Of a stretch of 64,000 nucleotides of DNA, positions 1 through 11,543 are shown one piece after another. The position numbers were made by a program, and so were the translations under genes. This stretch comes from Symbiodinium sp. CCMP2592 (lineage: Eukaryota; Sar; Dinophyceae; Suessiales; Symbiodiniaceae), in NCBI GenBank assembly GCA_905221615.1, contig CAJNDT010005824.1:236001-300000 (forward strand), read 5' to 3'. Positions within the stretch are counted from its first letter, which is position 1; the number at the start of each line of letters is the position of its first letter. The notes beneath the pieces were generated by a model. It did not search any database and was not told where the DNA came from. It worked only from the letters and a program-made list of their open reading frames with translations.

Positions 1-266
1 TAGGTTCCGGAAGTCCAATCTCGAATCAGTCTCATCATCACAAGGACAGTTGCAAAGGTACGTCGCATTTTGACGCTCAGCGGGTTGAAGCCCCAAAGTG
101 CAAAGCCTCAAACCTAAAGCTTTATAATTTGAAACCCTAAATCCTACACAACCCGGACACGACCCTCAAATTCCCCAGCCAAACCTGAAGCTCTCCAGGC
201 ACCAACACCTGCACCTGCCCGCTGAGTGGGTTAAAGAGTGAGGCCGGGTCGAGTCTGACAGCTTGA

Positions 267-358
267 CTTACCTTTGGTTAGTAGGGAATGGGAGAACGGT
301 AGTAATAGTAGTTATATTTGTACCCCATTCCTCCATTCCCTGCTAACGAAAGTTAAGT
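267..358. repeat. Foldback element, 'AATGG' family
   Basis: The left arm (267-292) and right arm (333-358) are inverted copies with about three mismatches and contain the words GTAGGGAATGG and CCATTCCCTGC. Related copies or half copies lie near 420-450, 35415-35515, 40508-40585, 58055-58105 and 63770-63865. The form is that of a non-autonomous MITE-like element. No coding capacity. Confidence 0.65.
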
Positions 359-580
359 TACAGGATTATTAAGGCCCCCATATTATAGTACCCTTATAGA
401 TCCCTTATAGTAACCCTTCTCTCCATTCCCTGCTAACGAAAGGTAAGTTGATGGGCTGCAGGGTTCCTGTCTATGTCTCATAGGAGGCCAAAAGGGTTTT
501 AGCCTATCGGGGTTTAGTAGGGATTGGGGTTCGCATAATGGGATTCATATTAAGGCTTCCCTACCCCAAGAATCTTATTA

Positions 581-681
581 GAGGTTCATGGGTAGTTATA
601 AGTGGGGTTATAAGTCCCTCATATGGGTTATAAGTATGGTTACCCTACTTATAACTCTGCTTATAACTACCCATGAACCTC
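581..681. repeat. Foldback element, 'GGAGGTTCA' family
   Basis: The arms begin GAGGTTCATGGGTAG and end CTACCCATGAACCTC, with a TTATAAGT-rich interior. This is the most abundant foldback family in the window. Other copies are at 5871-6064, 31592-31780, 41211-41328, 42890-43251 (compound), 44382-44580, 47964-48138, 50441-50550, 51090-51177, 54788-54990, 55461-55562 and 55682-55881. It abuts a truncated copy of the GGAGGCC family (from 479), suggesting one inserted into the other. Confidence 0.75.
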
Positions 682-2122
682 CAAGTATGTCTGGGCTTCC
701 GAATTTGTCTTGTTGTTAAGTTTTGCAAAGTTTTGAGTGCTTTCACACTGACACCGAGCCCGAACTCTTGAACAGAAGAGCTTCTCCCGATAGATCTCAA
801 GCCTTCGAGCACAGAGAGACAGAAACACAAAAGGCCGCAAGTGTTGAAACGCCCTCGCGATCCCGTTTTCAGGTTTATGTTGGGCGGTCTGCGGATTAGG
901 ACTTTCTGTTGACGATTTTAGGTTTCAGTATGGTGGTCCAGGGTTGGGAGATAAGGGTTTAGGATTAAGGGTTTGGAATTTCGGGTTAGGGTTTAGGGCA
1001 GCTAAGGTTGGTCTAGGGCTCAGGGATCAGCTTTCGGCATAGACTCCCCAAGATGCGCGTCAGAGCAACGGAAATACGAAGAGGCCTCGAAGCCTGGTGC
1101 CACAGTGGAGATGGAATCCTTTTTCCTTTCGATCTATGCTGTCGTCTACTTGCAACGGGAGTCCGCTCTAAGCTTTCAGAAGAGCACAGCGGCGCGGACC
1201 TTAGGGTGGGCGCTCTGTTGGCACGCTTGGTGGAACAGTTTCTTCAAGGCTTCATGGACAGATTCCACTCGTCCAAGAGCCACGCGAAGGCAAGTACCAC
1301 AGGGGCCTAGATATTACTTACCAGTTTCAATACTATTTTGGGTGGGTCCTGATTGTAATTATGGCATAATTTGCTCTCGAAACCCTATTCTGATTATTAA
1401 GGCCCCCATAGTACACCCTATAATTCGTGACACTTTGTGGATGCCTCGGCGATGCATTGGGGTTCAGTGCTTGAATGGAACCCCTGGCTTAAGCAAAAGC
1501 TTTTTGTGCCCCAGAACCGAGGACCCGTAACAAAGGGGCCTTACTTTGGGGCGCATGATGCCATAATTATAATGAGGAACCCCCAAGATAGTAGTATTGG
1601 TAGTTATTTAGGCCCCTATACTAGCCATACTATAATTACAATAAGGAACCCCCCCAAGATAGTTTTCGTAATTATTTAGGCCTCTTACAGTAACCTGAAG
1701 CTGTTGACCCGAGAACCCGAACCTCTTCGGCCCTTAAATCGAGCACCCTCGGTACCAGACATCCTACGCCCCAAAAAGGGGCCTTAAATTTCCGGAAAGC
1801 CCTTCAAAACCGCAACTAAACCCTCGGACACTGCTTCAGGTCTTGGGGTGGGCGAAAGGTTTAGGGTTTAGAGCTTCGGAGCCAGAAGCAGCCTGACATA
1901 GCAGGCCTCGATTTGGGATATTTGTTAATCTAGGGTTGGCTTTAGGGTTAACTTCGCTATAAATACTTTTGGTGACTATTGGAATCGACACCTAGCACCC
2001 CAAAAACCTTAAATCCTAAACCTAAACCCTAAAATCCCGTGAACCCTTAAAGGAACTGTTGATAGGAATCTTTATATAGAAACCTCCAGGCCTTTTTTCG
2101 CCTTATACACCCTACACCTACG

Positions 2123-2219
2123 GTTGATGATATAAATCCTGCATTACCCATAATAAGGAATCTACCATAACTTCCATAGTGTAGGGTCCTTAAGGTAATG
2201 CAGGATTTATATCATCAAC
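2123..2219. repeat. Perfect 26-bp inverted repeat
   Basis: The arms 2123-2148 and 2194-2219 are exact reverse complements and start GTTGATGATATAAATCC. The spacer is about 45 bp. Perfect arms suggest a recent insertion or active hairpin maintenance. I did not see another copy in the window. Confidence 0.8.
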
Positions 2220-2559
2220 AGTATTTGGGGGGGTTCCTTATTATAAGTACACCGTAATGGGCCCCAAAACCCTATTCTAAACTACCTCGTAGCATGGCTT
2301 TCCAAGTGAGAGGCTCGATGCACGGCGCTCCCATGCCCAAGTCAGGCGCCAACGCGCTCGAGAATGGAGGGGTTTTCTTGAGCGAATTGGTACTGTTGCT
2401 CTGGTTTTTAGGCAGTACCATATCATAGCATGATTTTGTCGTTGTTATTCTTATCACTGTTATTGTAGCTGATGTATGTATTGTTGCAGTTGTTGATCTT
2501 TTTGTTCATGCTGTTCTTGTTTGTGTTATAGTTCTTGTTGTTGCTGCTGCTGCTGCTTG

Positions 2560-2591
<32 letters not shown>

Positions 2592-3532
2592 GTTCTGAGT
2601 GTAAATGAGTATTGTCATGCTTATGTGTTGGTAGCATTGTGCTCATTAGTATTAACACACTTATGATGATGATGATGTGTCTTATTCTACTGCTTCTTCT
2701 TGTGAGCTTTATCATTAGTATTATACTTGTTAGTAACTAGTCTTTTCACTGGCACTATGCTCACCATCATCATGAACAGTATCATTGTAATATCACTGGT
2801 TGCATTTTTTGTTGTTGTTAATGTGGCTATTATTGTCAACGTTACTATCATTGCCACTATTGTTACTACTATCATCAGTGTCATTGTCCGCGTCACTGTT
2901 ATTGTTTTTGCTATTGCTGTTATTGTTGTTATTGCTGGTTATGACCTTTATTCTGATTCTTGCGATGGTTCTCACGACCTGAAGTCTCTTGGCACCTACT
3001 CTCAGGCCTCTGCTTCAATTTGTTCGTTAGAGCTTTCTGGCTTTAGGCTTAAGAGTTTTATGTGTTTTTTGGGTTTAAAGTAGGAGTTTTAGGGCTTTTT
3101 TGGATTAGGCTTAGAATTCTCTTGCATTAGGGGCGGGTGGAAGGGGATGGGGTGTTTTGGGGCTTAGGGCTTTGGGGTTCTTGGTTTCGGATGTTGAGTC
3201 TGCGGTGTGTTTGAGGCATGAGGAACACTGCGACGTGCGGCCGATGCTTTGGATTTCCTGTAGGTTTGGGTCGCCAGCAATCTCCCTAGAATGTACCCCT
3301 AAATGTCTCCGTATCTCTTTAATCGGGCCAGAGGGGTTCTGGCCACCCCTGACCAACCCTAGCTGTCTTTGCTTATGGCTTATGGCGGCTTTGGTGCATG
3401 TCAAAATCTACGGTTGTGGTTCTTTTTTTTGCGAACCCCTGCGCACAGAAAGTGTTTTCTCAGCTCGTGCCATTTGGGAGATTGCAGCCTTTCGCGCTTC
3501 TCCCCTCCAAGCCTCCATGCAACAACCCGAAT

Positions 3533-3692
3533 GGGAGTTTCCGAAAATAGGGGATCTAACAGGGTACCCTAAACAGTAGGATCCTTAGTATGAGGCCCCT
3601 AAGATATTGATCCTAATATGGTATACCCTAAGTAGTAGGATCCTCAGTATAATGACCCTAAGATAAGGTACCCCTGATTTTCAAAAACTTCC
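3533..3692. repeat. Foldback element, 'GGGAGTTTCCGAAAATAGG' family
   Basis: The left end is GGGAGTTTCCGAAAATAGG and the right end is the approximate complement, with ACCCCT inside. Other copies are at 38358-38457, 48670-48771 and 51226-51327. The interior carries repeated GTAGGATCCTTA words, so this copy may include an internal duplication. Confidence 0.65.
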
Positions 3693-4053
3693 AAATGTCT
3701 CCAGGCCCTCCGGGCCTGAAGCCCCAACACCCGAGGCCTAAGCGCTTGATCCCAAAACACACAGACATAACTAGTGAATCTCAGGAAGATCTAGATATAT
3801 CTAGATCTATATTGGTTTCGTACAGCAACCTATTCACATGCTAAACCCTAAACCCCAAAAAACCACCCAAAAAGCCCCAAAACCCTACACCCACACCCCA
3901 AAGTAACACCCCAAGGCGCAGACCTGACCTCCGAAACCCCTGAAACCCCAGCCTGAGAGCCGAATCCTGGATTGACCTTGCGCCATGGATCCTCATTAGG
4001 GTTTAGGGTTTAGGGGCTTAGGGTTCAGGGTGTAGGGGTTTGGGGTTTAGGGT

Positions 4054-4170
4054 TACAGTAAACCCCTTAAAGTTGGAAACCGGATGAAGGCCAAATAGTG
4101 CTGGGACTCCCTATACATTACGCTTAAGGATTGAGGCTATGGGGTTTCCAACTCTTGGGCTTCTACTGTA
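4054..4170. repeat. Foldback element, 'TACAGTA...GTTGGAAAC' family
   Basis: Imperfect inverted arms (TACAGTA...AGTTGGAAAC and GTTTCCAACT...TACTGTA) flank an interior with GCTGGGACTCCCTATACATTA. Related copies are near 4950-5043, 45475-45575 and 55880-55995. A further inverted repeat follows at about 4177-4280 (GGTACGGCCCCCAC...CAGTAACAGT against its complement). Confidence 0.6.
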
Positions 4171-5704
4171 CCTTGGGTACGGCCCCCACTCAGTAACAGT
4201 TGGATAATATTCGTAATGTAGTTGTATTAGGCCCTCTATAGCAGCCCTATTATAGACTGTTACTGTATGGGGCCGTGCCCAACTCATACCTTATGCCTTA
4301 CCCAAAGGGTCCACGTATCGTTATGGCATATACTCAGAGCCCCCAAATACCCTATAAGTATATAGCATAATGACCCTTTCGGTTATAGTGCAGTAGAGTC
4401 GAGTCTAGTCTAGTAGAATAGAGAGTATAGTAGAGTATAGTATGATACAGTATTATAGTATGATATAGTATGGTGTAGTATAGCAGAGCATAGTATAGTG
4501 TAGTACGGTATAGTACAGTATTGTATAACATAATGCCAAGTGCCTTCAGGGACAGGCTTCTCCCTGTACGTATAGCATGCTTCGGCAATTCTGCTTCGGC
4601 AGGGATTCCTCGGCAGGTTTCGCTGTTTCATGGTCAGACAGGGTATTCCTCAGTGTTGTTTGGTAAGAACATGCAGTATGGTGTAGTATAGAATCGTATG
4701 GTATAGTATAGATAGTACAGCATGGTATGAAATCCTCAAGCCCCCAATCCTTAGACCCAAAATCCTACACCCCAGGTCGCAAACCTTGAGCCCCAAACCC
4801 TCCGCCCGACATCGCAGGAAACACAACAACTCCAAAGCACCTTCACAAGGAATGCACCTCAAACTACACACAGGATCTGCGTAATTTGGGTTGAATTCCT
4901 TGATTCAGCAGTGCTGAAGTCTTCCGAAGCCCTACAGTGAACCCCAGAAGGAACATGGGTTTAGGATGATTAGTGCGGGGATTCCCTCTCCCATACCTTA
5001 AAGGTATGGGGATAATGATGTTCCAACTTTATGGCTTCCACTGTAAACCCCTAGACCCTGAACCCTAACCCCGAACCCAAAACTCTTTGGGAATCCTATG
5101 GGCAGGATCATGTCCTGCTGCCCTGAGAGCGGAGCTTCGGACGAAGCATCCAAGCTTGAACTCGGCCGAGTGTCCAGACCAGGGAGTCCATGTAGGGGCC
5201 GCCCTTGCCTGCCTTATATAGGGGCCTTCATCGTAGGGATCCTTTCAAAGGGTTCCCTTAAAAGGGGTTTTTCAGGGATCTTTAATAGGGTTCCACGATA
5301 TATGGACCTTATTTATTAGACTAGGGTTTTGGGGTCCACTATACTATAAATATATAAGGAACCCAAAAATGGTCTGGGTATTTATTCAGGCCCCTATACT
5401 GACTGTCTAGGCCAGGACTGGGATGGTTTTAGATCCCGGGATTTAGGTTTTCAGAGCTTTGGTCTTTCGTTCCAAGCACTTGCTCAACATCAAGGTGCGC
5501 CTGGAGTTCCGGGTTTAAGATGTTGAGTTCAAGGTACATTGCAAGCATACCTCGCACAAAACCTCTGCTTGTGGGCTGCTAGTAGGGTTTAGGGTTTTAC
5601 GGTTCAAGGTTTCGGGTACCCTCAACCCTAAACCCTAAAACCTTACACCCTAAACCCTGAACCCATTAGACTGGCACCCCCTCCCCCCCCAACTTTTGAG
5701 TCAT

Positions 5705-5817
5705 CTAGGATGCCCAGTAGTACCCTTCTTCCCTTTTTGTAGTCCCAGGTTCCTTATAAAGTTACCCAACACCAAAAAAGAGAGGCCTTTTTATTCTTAG
5801 GTTACTGGGTATCCTAG
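5705..5817. repeat. Foldback element, 'CTAGGATGCCCAGTA' family
   Basis: The ends CTAGGATGCCCAGTAG and TACTGGGTATCCTAG pair imperfectly, with an interior CCTTTTTGTAGTCCCAGG. Other copies are at 51585-51696 and 56479-56590. Related elements ending CTAGG...CTGAGTAGT are at about 48235-48350 and 53636-53750. Confidence 0.65.
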
Positions 5818-5870
5818 TCTTTGGACCTTATGGGACACTTCGCTTTAGCGCCTCAAAGTCCACGTCCAAG

Positions 5871-6064
5871 TACTTGGAGGTTCATGGGCAGTTTTAAGTG
5901 GGTTCTAAAGGGGTCTATAGGGTTCCTTTAAGGGTTCTATAAGGTTTAGGGTTTAGGGTTTAGGGTAGTTATTAGTAGGGTTATAAGGTAGGTGACTATA
6001 CTTATATAACCCGGATTTGGGGGACTTATAACCCCACTTATGACTACCCCTGAACCTCCAAGTA
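5871..6064. repeat. Foldback element, 'GGAGGTTCA' family, long form
   Basis: The ends TACTTGGAGGTTCATGGG and CCTGAACCTCCAAGTA pair. The interior contains GGTTCCTTTAAGGG and three tandem TTTAGGG units. It is the last flank-type element before the motif island begins about 400 bp downstream. Confidence 0.7.
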
Positions 6065-6479
6065 GGGCTCCTATTAACTACTTTGTAGGGCTTTGGAACA
6101 TTTTATATCTTCCCTCATTGGGCTTGAGAGGATTTTATTTACTAAGATTTTTCAAAGGCTTTAAAGCACCACCTAGACGACTTTGCTTAATCAGTTGCAA
6201 CTTGTTTGGGTTTTATTACTGTGTCTTTTCCTTTTTGTTTATTACCTTGTTTGCTTCTTACCTTAAGCCAATTCTTGTGGTCAGGTCTATGATTAATGTT
6301 ACAACGATCATTCTTATTATTGCAGATATCATGACCAGTATGACTACTAATTATCAGTCTTTATTTTTACGATTGCTATTATTCTTATTACTACTATCAT
6401 TCTTCTGGGCTGTGCTTTCGGAGTGTTTTTAATTTCTGTGGTTTTGCTGGGTCTTGGTATACAACGATTGATTGTATGG
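6065..6479. other. Unassigned AT-rich stretch before the island
   Basis: An open frame covers most of it (to about 6432), but it is rich in Leu, Phe and Ile from T-rich composition and I recognise no domain. No GNGTCA motif is present. I treat it as non-coding. Confidence 0.4.
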
Positions 6480-6527
6480 TTTGTAGTGTCAAACAACCAT
6501 AAGTTTGTAGTGTCAAACAACCATAAG
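6480..6527 (+). repeat. 24-bp direct repeat, two exact copies, at island left edge
   Basis: The unit begins TTTGTAGTGTCAAACAACC and occurs at 6480-6503 and 6504-6527 with no difference. Each copy carries one AGTGTCA, and these are the first motif occurrences of the island. It could mark the integration edge or simply be a small tandem duplication. Confidence 0.85.
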
Positions 6528-6546
6528 CCACGTTAGCTCAAGCTGC

Positions 6547-6599
6547 CACTCGAAACGAATTGTCAGTGGTAATTTACCACTGACAATTCGCTTCGAGTG
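6547..6599. repeat. 53-bp near-perfect palindrome at island left edge
   Basis: Two 26-nt arms, starting CACTCGAAACGAATTGTCAG and ending its complement, are separated by one T and differ at one position. It lies 20 bp after the 24-bp direct repeat and immediately before the satellite. A cruciform, protein-binding site or element terminus are all possible. The sequence does not decide between them. Confidence 0.85.
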
Positions 6600-9500
6600 T
6601 CAGCAAGCTTCTCATGTGAACATCGCCCTCACCGTGGATCACCTCGAGTGTCAGCGTGGAGCCCTAGAGTGCAGAGTCATGCTGGTGTTTGCGGCAAGAC
6701 CCATTCGCCGCTGCGGCAAGACCCATTCGCCGCTAGCAGGGTCAGGGTCTGAGGGTAGCATCTAAGAGAGAGTCATGCGGCATGGACCATTCGCCGCCGA
6801 GAGCTAGGATGAGAGTCATGTTCTTATCGTCTGCTAGAGTCAGATGCCATAGGTAGGTCGGCAGAGTGTCATAGCAGTGACTTGCAAGAGCAGTTTGTCA
6901 GTGTCAGGTACCACATTGCATCACCGAGGCCAGACCTTCCAGTGTCAAGCGATGGCAGGACACTGAGCGATTGCAGTCAGGGTCATCGCCTGAGAGCGCA
7001 GATGCATCCGGAGTGCAGTGTCATTTTGTGCGGCATGACCCATTCGCCGCTAGCAGTGTCAGGGTTTGAGTGTAGCATCTAATCTAAGAAAGAGTCATGC
7101 GGCATGGACCATTCGCCGCCGAGAGCTAGGATGAGAGTCATGTTGTTCAATGATTATTTTCGTCGTCGTCTATTTTAATAATTAAATGACATATTTAGTT
7201 TAATATTTAAATTTAATTATAATAAATAAATATTATTCAATAAATGATGCCATAGGTAGGTCGGCAGAGTGTCATAGCAGTGACTTGCAAGAGCAGTTTT
7301 TGTCAGTGTCACATATAACAATAATAATTTCAATTTAATATAATAATTAAACACATTGCATCACCGAGGCCCGACCTTCCAGTGTCAAGCGATGGCAGGA
7401 CACTGGGCGATAGCAGTCGGGGTCATCGCTTCAGAGTGCAGTGTCATTTTGTTGCGGCATGACCCATTCGCCACTAGCAGTGTCAGGGTTTGAGTGTAGC
7501 ATCTAAGAGAGAGTCATGCGGCATGGACCATTCGCCGCCGAGAGCTAGGATGAGAGTCATGTTCAATCATCATCTAAGCTGCTAGAGTCACATGCCAAGA
7601 GTGTCACAGCAGTGACTTGCAAGAGCAGTTTGTGAGTGTCACATGCATCACATTGCATCACTGAGGCCAGACATTCCAGTGTCAAGCGATGGCAGGACAC
7701 CGAGCGATTGCAGTCAGGGTCAGCGCCTGAGAGCACAGAGGCATCCAGGGTGTAGTGTCATGTTGTTGCGGCATGACCCATTCGCCGCTAGCAGTGTCAT
7801 GGTCTGAGGGTAGCATCTAAAAGAGTCATGCGGCATGGACCATTCGCCGCCGAGAGCTAGGATGAGAGTCATGTTCTTATCATCTATCTGCTAGAGTCAG
7901 ATGCCATAGGTAGGTCGGCAGAGTGTCATGGCAGTGACTTGCAAGAGCAGTTTTTGTCAGTGTCACATAATATATCACATTGCATCACCGAGGCCCGACC
8001 TTCCAGTGTCAAGCGATGGCAGGACATTGGGCGATTGCAGTCAGGGTCATCGCTTCAGAGTGTAGTGTCATTTGGTTGCGGCATGACCCATTCGCCGCTA
8101 GCAGTGTCAGGGTTTGAGTGTAGCATCTAAGAGAGAGTCATGCGGCATGGACCATTCGCTGCCGAGAGCTAGGATGAGAGTCATATTGTTCAATTATCGT
8201 CTATTAATCTGCTAGAGTCACGTGCCATAGGTAGGCCGGCAGAGTGTCATAGCAGTGACTTGCAAGAGCAGTTTTGTGAGTGTCACATGTATCACATTGC
8301 ATCACTGAGGCCAGACCTTCCAGTGTCAAGCGATGGCAGGACACCGAGCGATTGCAGTCAGGGTCAGCGCCTGAGAGCACAGAGGCATCCAGGGTGTAGT
8401 GTCATGTTGTTGCGGCATGACCGAATTCGCCGCTAGCAGTGTCATGGTTTGAGGGCAAAATCTAAGAGAGTCATGCGGCATGGACCATTCGCCGCCGAGA
8501 GCTAGGATGAGAGTCATGTTCTTATCGTCTATTATTATCTGCTAGAGTCAGATGCCATAGGTAGGTCGGCTGAGTGTCATAGCACTGACTTGCAAGAGTT
8601 GTATTATCAGTGTCACATGTATCACATTGCATCACCGAGGCCCGACCTTCCAGTGTCAAGCGATGGCAGGGCACTGGGCGATTGCAGTCAGGGTCATCAT
8701 CGCTTCAGAGTGCAGTGTCATTTTGTTGCGGCATGACCCATTCGCCGCTAGCAGTGTCAGGGTTTGAGTGTAGCATCTAAGAGAGAGTCATGCGGCATGG
8801 ACCATTCGCTGCCGAGAGCTAGGATGAGAGTCATATTGTTCAATTAAATTATCGTCTATTAATCTGCTAGAGTCACATGCCATAGGTAGGCCGGCAGAGT
8901 GTCATAGCAGTGCCTTGCAAGAGCAGTTTTGTGAGTGTCACATGTATCACATTGCATCACTGAGGCCAGACCTTCCAGTGTCAAGCGATGGCAGGACACC
9001 GAGCGATTGCAGTCAGGGTCAGCGCCTGAGAGCACAGAGGCATCCAGGGTGTAGTGTCATGTTGTTGCGGCATGACCCATTCGCCGCTAGCAGTGTCATG
9101 GTCTGAGGGTAGCATCTAAAAGAGTCATGCGGCATGGACCATTCGCCGCCGAGAGCTAGGATGAGAGTCATGTTCTTATCATCTATCTGCTAGAGTCAGA
9201 TGCCATAGGTAGGTCGGCAGAGTGTCATGGCAGTGACTTGCAAGAGCAGTTTTTGTCAGTGTCACATAATATATCACATTGCATCACCGAGGCCCGACCT
9301 TCCAGTGTCAAGCGATGGCAGGACATTGGGCGATTGCAGTCAGGGTCATCGCTTCAGAGTGTAGTGTCATTTGGTTGCGGCATGACCCATTCGCCGCTAG
9401 CAGTGTCAGGGTTTGAGTGTAGCACCTAAGAGAGAGTCATGCGGCATGGACCATTCGCTGCCGAGAGCTAGGATGAGAGTCATATTGTTCAATTATCGTC

Positions 9501-10735
9501 TATTAATCTGCTAGAGTCACGTGCCATAGGTAGGCCGGCAGAGTGTCATAGCAGTGACTTGCAAGAGCAGTTTTGTGAGTGTCACATGTATCACATTGCA
9601 TCACTGAGGCCAGACCTTCCAGTGTCAAGCGATGGCAGGACACCGAGCGATTGCAGTCAGGGTCAGCGCCTGAGAGCACAGAGGCATCCAGGGTGTAGTG
9701 TCATGTTGTTGCGGCATGACCGAATTCGCCGCTAGCAGTGTCATGGTTTGAGGGCAAAATCTAAGAGAGTCATGCGGCATGGACCATTCGCCGCCGAGAG
9801 CTAGGATGAGAGTCATGTTCTTATCGTCTATTATTATCTGCTAGAGTCAGATGCCATAGGTAGGTCGGCTGAGTGTCATAGCACTGACTTGCAAGAGTTG
9901 TATTATCAGTGTCACATGTATCACATTGCATCACCGAGGCCCGACCTTCCAGTGTCAAGCGATGGCAGGGCACTGGGCGATTGCAGTCAGGGTCATCATC
10001 GCTTCAGAGTGCAGTGTCATTTTGTTGCGGCATGACCCATTCGCCGCTAGCAGTGTCAGGGTTTGAGTGTAGCATCTAAGAGAGAGTCATGCGGCATGGA
10101 CCATTCGCTGCCGAGAGCTAGGATGAGAGTCATATTGTTCAATTAAATTATCGTCTATTAATCTGCTAGAGTCACATGCCATAGGTAGGCCGGCAGAGTG
10201 TCATAGCAGTGCCTTGCAAGAGCAGTTTTGTGAGTGTCACATGTATCACATTGCATCACTGAGGCCAGACCTTCCAGTGTCAAGCGATGGCAGGACACCG
10301 AGCGATTGCAGTCAGGGTCAGCGCCTGAGAGCACAGAGGCATCCAGGGTGTAGTGTCATGTTGTTGCGGCATGACCCATTCGCCGCTAGCAGTGTCATGG
10401 TCTGAGGGTAGCATCTAAAAGAGTCATGCGGCATGGACCATTCGCCGCCGAGAGCTAGGATGAGAGTCATGTTCTTATCATCTATCTGCTAGAGTCAGAT
10501 GCCATAGGTAGGTCGGCAGAGTGTCATGGCAGTGACTTGCAAGAGCAGTTTTTGTCAGTGTCACATAATATATCACATTGCATCACCGAGGCCCGACCTT
10601 CCAGTGTCAAGCGATGGCAGGACATTGGGCGATTGCAGTCAGGGTCATCGCTTCAGAGTGTAGTGTCATTTGGTTGCGGCATGACCCATTCGCCGCTAGC
10701 AGTGTCAGGGTCTGAGGGTAGCATCTGAGAGTCAT
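6600..10735 (+). repeat. Satellite of ~325-bp monomers, motif-saturated
   Basis: About 13 head-to-tail monomers can be followed by the landmark GTGTCATAGCAGTGACTTGC, at about 6860, 7265, 7605, 7920, 8242, 8570, 8893, 9220, 9542, 9869, 10192, 10519 and 10828. Typical spacing is 323-327 bp; the first two monomers are longer because of AT-rich insertions (7138-7246 and about 7313-7352). A monomer at 8556-8880 holds nine GNGTCA motifs, all in + orientation. Each monomer also carries paired words GCGGCATG(A/G) and CCATTCGCCGC. Small open frames repeat with the satellite and are not genes. Confidence 0.9.
7610..10705 (+). repeat. 1299-bp higher-order repeat (four monomers), ~2.4 copies
   Basis: Blocks at about 7610-8908 and 8909-10207, and the partial block 10208-10705, line up at a constant offset of 1299 bp. 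Copies are nearly identical; one difference seen is GCATCTAAG at 8110 against GCACCTAAG at 9421. Monomers within a block diverge more than whole blocks do. That is the pattern of recent block amplification of an older satellite. Confidence 0.88.
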
Positions 10736-11543
10736 GCGGCATGAACCAGAGCTAGGAAGAGAGTCATGTTCTGATTCAAGGTGCTGACTTTAAAAATCTG
10801 CTAGAGTCACATGCCATAGGTATGTCGGCAGGGTGTCATAGCAGTGACTTGCAAGAGCAGTTTTTTGCCAGTGTCATGTGTCAGATTGCATCACTGAGGC
10901 CAGACCTTCCAGTGTCAGGCGATGGCAGGACGCTGAGCGATTGCAGAGTCAAGGTTGTCGCCTGAGGGTGCAGTGTTACGGTGTTGCGGCATGACAAATT
11001 CGCCGTGGCAGTGTCATGGCCAATGGCTTGAGAGTGGTATTTGAGAGTCATGCGGCAAGAACCATACGCTGCCTAAGTAGCAGAGTCAGGAGGGGCAGTG
11101 GTCATTGTCATCCATTGCCCAGGGACAGTCAGCGGTAACAGTGGAGTGCAGCAGTGTCACAGCCAGCATGCTTGCGCAAGTGACTGTGGAGTGTCATGGC
11201 TGCTGAGTGTCAGATGCATGACGTCTGAGGCCAGACCCCTCCACAGCCAGAGTCACAGGCAGACTGGAGAGCAAGCCGCTGAGAGTCAGCGGCTTGCCCT
11301 CCAATCTTCTTGATGGCAGGGCGCTGAGTGCTTCCCACCAGAGTCACTGCAAGTTAAGATGGCCGATGATTGCACATGGCTTGAGTGTCATTGGTTGGCA
11401 TGGACAGATTGGCTTTGGGCCCAGGGCAGAGTCATTTGACATTGCCATTGAACACGTACACACTCGTTATATACCAAAGCTACAGCAGTGTCATCTTTAT
11501 CCCTGACCTCCTTGATCATCGTAGCCTCACCAGTGTCACAGCC
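10736..11543 (+). other. Diverged satellite then motif-rich non-coding DNA
   Basis: Up to about 11100 the sequence is recognisable as decayed satellite monomers (GCGGCATGACAAATTCGCCG near 10986, a variant near 11053). Beyond that the monomer is lost but GNGTCA stays dense (for example 11153, 11191, 11382, 11481, 11533). Open frames here overlap in all phases and none is convincing. The final part may be the promoter or 5' leader of the coiled-coil gene. Confidence 0.6.

Larger units (their letters stand above)
1..6479. other. Left flank: gene-poor, foldback and telomere-like DNA
   Basis: No gene is supported here. The stretch holds degenerate TTTAGGG and CCCTAAA tracts (for example 940-1000, 3990-4060, 5585-5660, 5940-5970), several foldback elements listed separately, and low-complexity runs. 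At 2460-2950 lie GTT/ATT/GAT-type trinucleotide-rich runs whose long open frames in several phases are composition artefacts. At 4380-4530 lies a TAGTA/TATAG-rich run. GNGTCA, so dense after 6480, is about at or below chance level here; I noticed one clear copy near 5695. Confidence 0.7.

Noticed and set aside
2500-2980. Overlapping open frames of Ile/Val/Leu or His/Gln/Asn runs
   Set aside because: Trinucleotide-type low complexity read in several phases on both strands.
6882-10728. Repeated 61-71 codon open frames on both strands in the satellite
   Set aside because: They recur at the satellite offset of 1299 bp, begin and end at repeat landmarks and have no protein-like composition.
6600-10735. 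CRISPR array
   Set aside because: The repeating unit is about 325 bp with no short repeat and unique spacer pattern, and the window is eukaryotic.
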